Below, in pieces: positions 63,815-64,000 of a stretch of DNA of 64,000 nt. Where the stretch lies: positions 104,976-168,975 of the forward strand of contig NZ_QGDO01000004.1 in assembly GCF_003149185.1 (NCBI RefSeq), written 5' to 3'. The notes below the pieces were generated by a model. The model saw nothing but the letters and a program-made list of their open reading frames with translations. It was not told the DNA's origin and did not search any database. The stretch is from Sediminitomix flava. Lineage in GTDB: Bacteria > Bacteroidota > Bacteroidia > Cytophagales > Flammeovirgaceae. Both the position numbers and the translations under genes were made by a program. Position 1 is the stretch's first letter; the number at the start of each line of letters is the position of its first letter.

Positions 63815-63922
63815 TGTGAGGTGACGAAATTGGCAGACGTACCCTCCTCTCTCGAGGGTGGAGATCGCAGCATAAAGCTTCGGCCTAACTGCTCCGTGAA
63901 GGTTCGAGTCCTTCCCTTACAG
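63815..63922 (+). tRNA. tRNA-like RNA, copy 4, anticodon loop CUC
   Basis: This 108-nt cloverleaf of the copy-2 type has D-stem ACG/CGT, anticodon CTC at 63849-63851 and T-loop TTCGAGT. The variable-arm bulge reads ATCG instead of ATAA; the rest of the arm is unchanged. It starts exactly 269 bp after copy 2. Confidence 0.78.
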
Positions 63923-63947
63923 CTATTAAAATTACAACAGGTTACAC

Positions 63948-64000
63948 TGTGAGGTGATGAAATTGGCAGACATACCCTCCTTTCTCGAGGGTGGAGATCG
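63948..64000 (+). tRNA. tRNA-like RNA, copy 5, anticodon loop UUC (cut by window edge)
   Basis: The first 53 nt of a further copy: acceptor TGTGAGG, D-stem ATG/CAT, anticodon stem CCCTC/GAGGG around CTTTCTC, and the start of the variable arm GGAGATCG. It begins exactly 269 bp after copy 3. The array therefore continues past the window. Confidence 0.72.

Larger units (their letters stand above)
63546..64000 (+). repeat. Tandem 269-bp unit carrying a CUC/UUC pair of tRNA-like genes
   Basis: Copies 2+3 and 4+5 form two successive units with identical 269-bp spacing. Spacers are near identical (CTATTAAAATTACAACA followed by a short end GGTTACAC or AGTTACAC). The first copy (63392) lies outside the unit and differs most, which suggests it is the older member. 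Confidence 0.8.

Noticed and set aside
63392..64000. CRISPR-like or satellite tandem repeat.
   Set aside because: Repeat units are over 100 nt, form cloverleaves and show compensatory changes; there are no short direct repeats with unique spacers.

Overview
The window is an AT-rich chromosomal segment from a member of the Bacteroidota, most likely a Cytophagales or Flammeovirga-like marine bacterium. The evidence is the gene families (YfhO-type membrane protein, DUF1573, CWC and DUF5522 small proteins, a Rho factor with a long disordered insert, a CHAT-TPR protein beside a sigma factor), A-rich leaders without Shine-Dalgarno sequences, and promoters of the Bacteroidetes type (TTG or TTTG, 19-21 nt, TAnnTTTG), best seen upstream of rpsL. 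I see no insertion sequence, prophage or CRISPR array.

Layout. 1-4.9 kb: surface polysaccharide genes (partial YfhO-like protein, two glycosyltransferases, a Wzx-like flippase, a methyltransferase-like protein), followed by a DegP/HtrA protease. 6.9-11.8 kb: a signalling-like group (sigma factor, small membrane protein, CHAT caspase-like TPR protein, tiny lipoprotein) and an orphan PqqD-like protein. 11.9-13.9 kb: a GntR/YtrA-type regulator with its ABC transporter and a candidate operator. 14-22.9 kb: CrtA-like and FMN-binding proteins, an outer-membrane protein, a HAD phosphatase, a glycosyltransferase, an Ldh-family oxidoreductase, a helix-hairpin-helix protein, a ROK regulator and beta-phosphoglucomutase. 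23.1-26.7 kb: the str operon (rpsL-rpsG-fusA-rpsJ), ending in a terminator straight after rpsJ. 27.2-31.8 kb: a glucosaminidase, a PatB/MalY aminotransferase, a CWC protein, a GT4 glycosyltransferase and a DUF1573 lipoprotein-like protein. 32.1 kb: RNase P RNA. 32.6-41 kb: an NtrC-family response regulator without a DNA-binding domain, trpA, a THUMP-like methyltransferase, a TPR/periplasmic-binding protein, an ECF sigma/anti-sigma set and an LRR protein. 41.1-49.3 kb: a very large transporter-HEAT-cNMP fusion, rho, an M28 peptidase/glutaminyl cyclase and cysS. 49.5-57.8 kb: an antiporter, a J-domain-like protein, a MATE transporter, a histidine phosphatase, two menaquinone-pathway genes and prs. 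58-62.8 kb: cobT-cobS with a DUF5522 protein, a LOG-family protein, an oxidoreductase and a lipoprotein.

The most unusual part is the right end (63,392 to beyond the window). It holds at least five tandem tRNA-like genes that fold as complete cloverleaves with intact D-loop GG and T-loop TTCGA motifs. Their anticodon loop reads UUC or CUC (glutamate codons) but has a pyrimidine at position 37. The acceptor end is U1-A72/G73, the D-arm is leucine-like, and the variable arm is far too long (39 nt, and 71 nt in the first copy). Differences between copies are compensatory in several stems, so the structure appears to be under selection. UUC and CUC types alternate in a 269-bp duplicated unit. I do not recognise this family. 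It is the best candidate here for an undescribed system.
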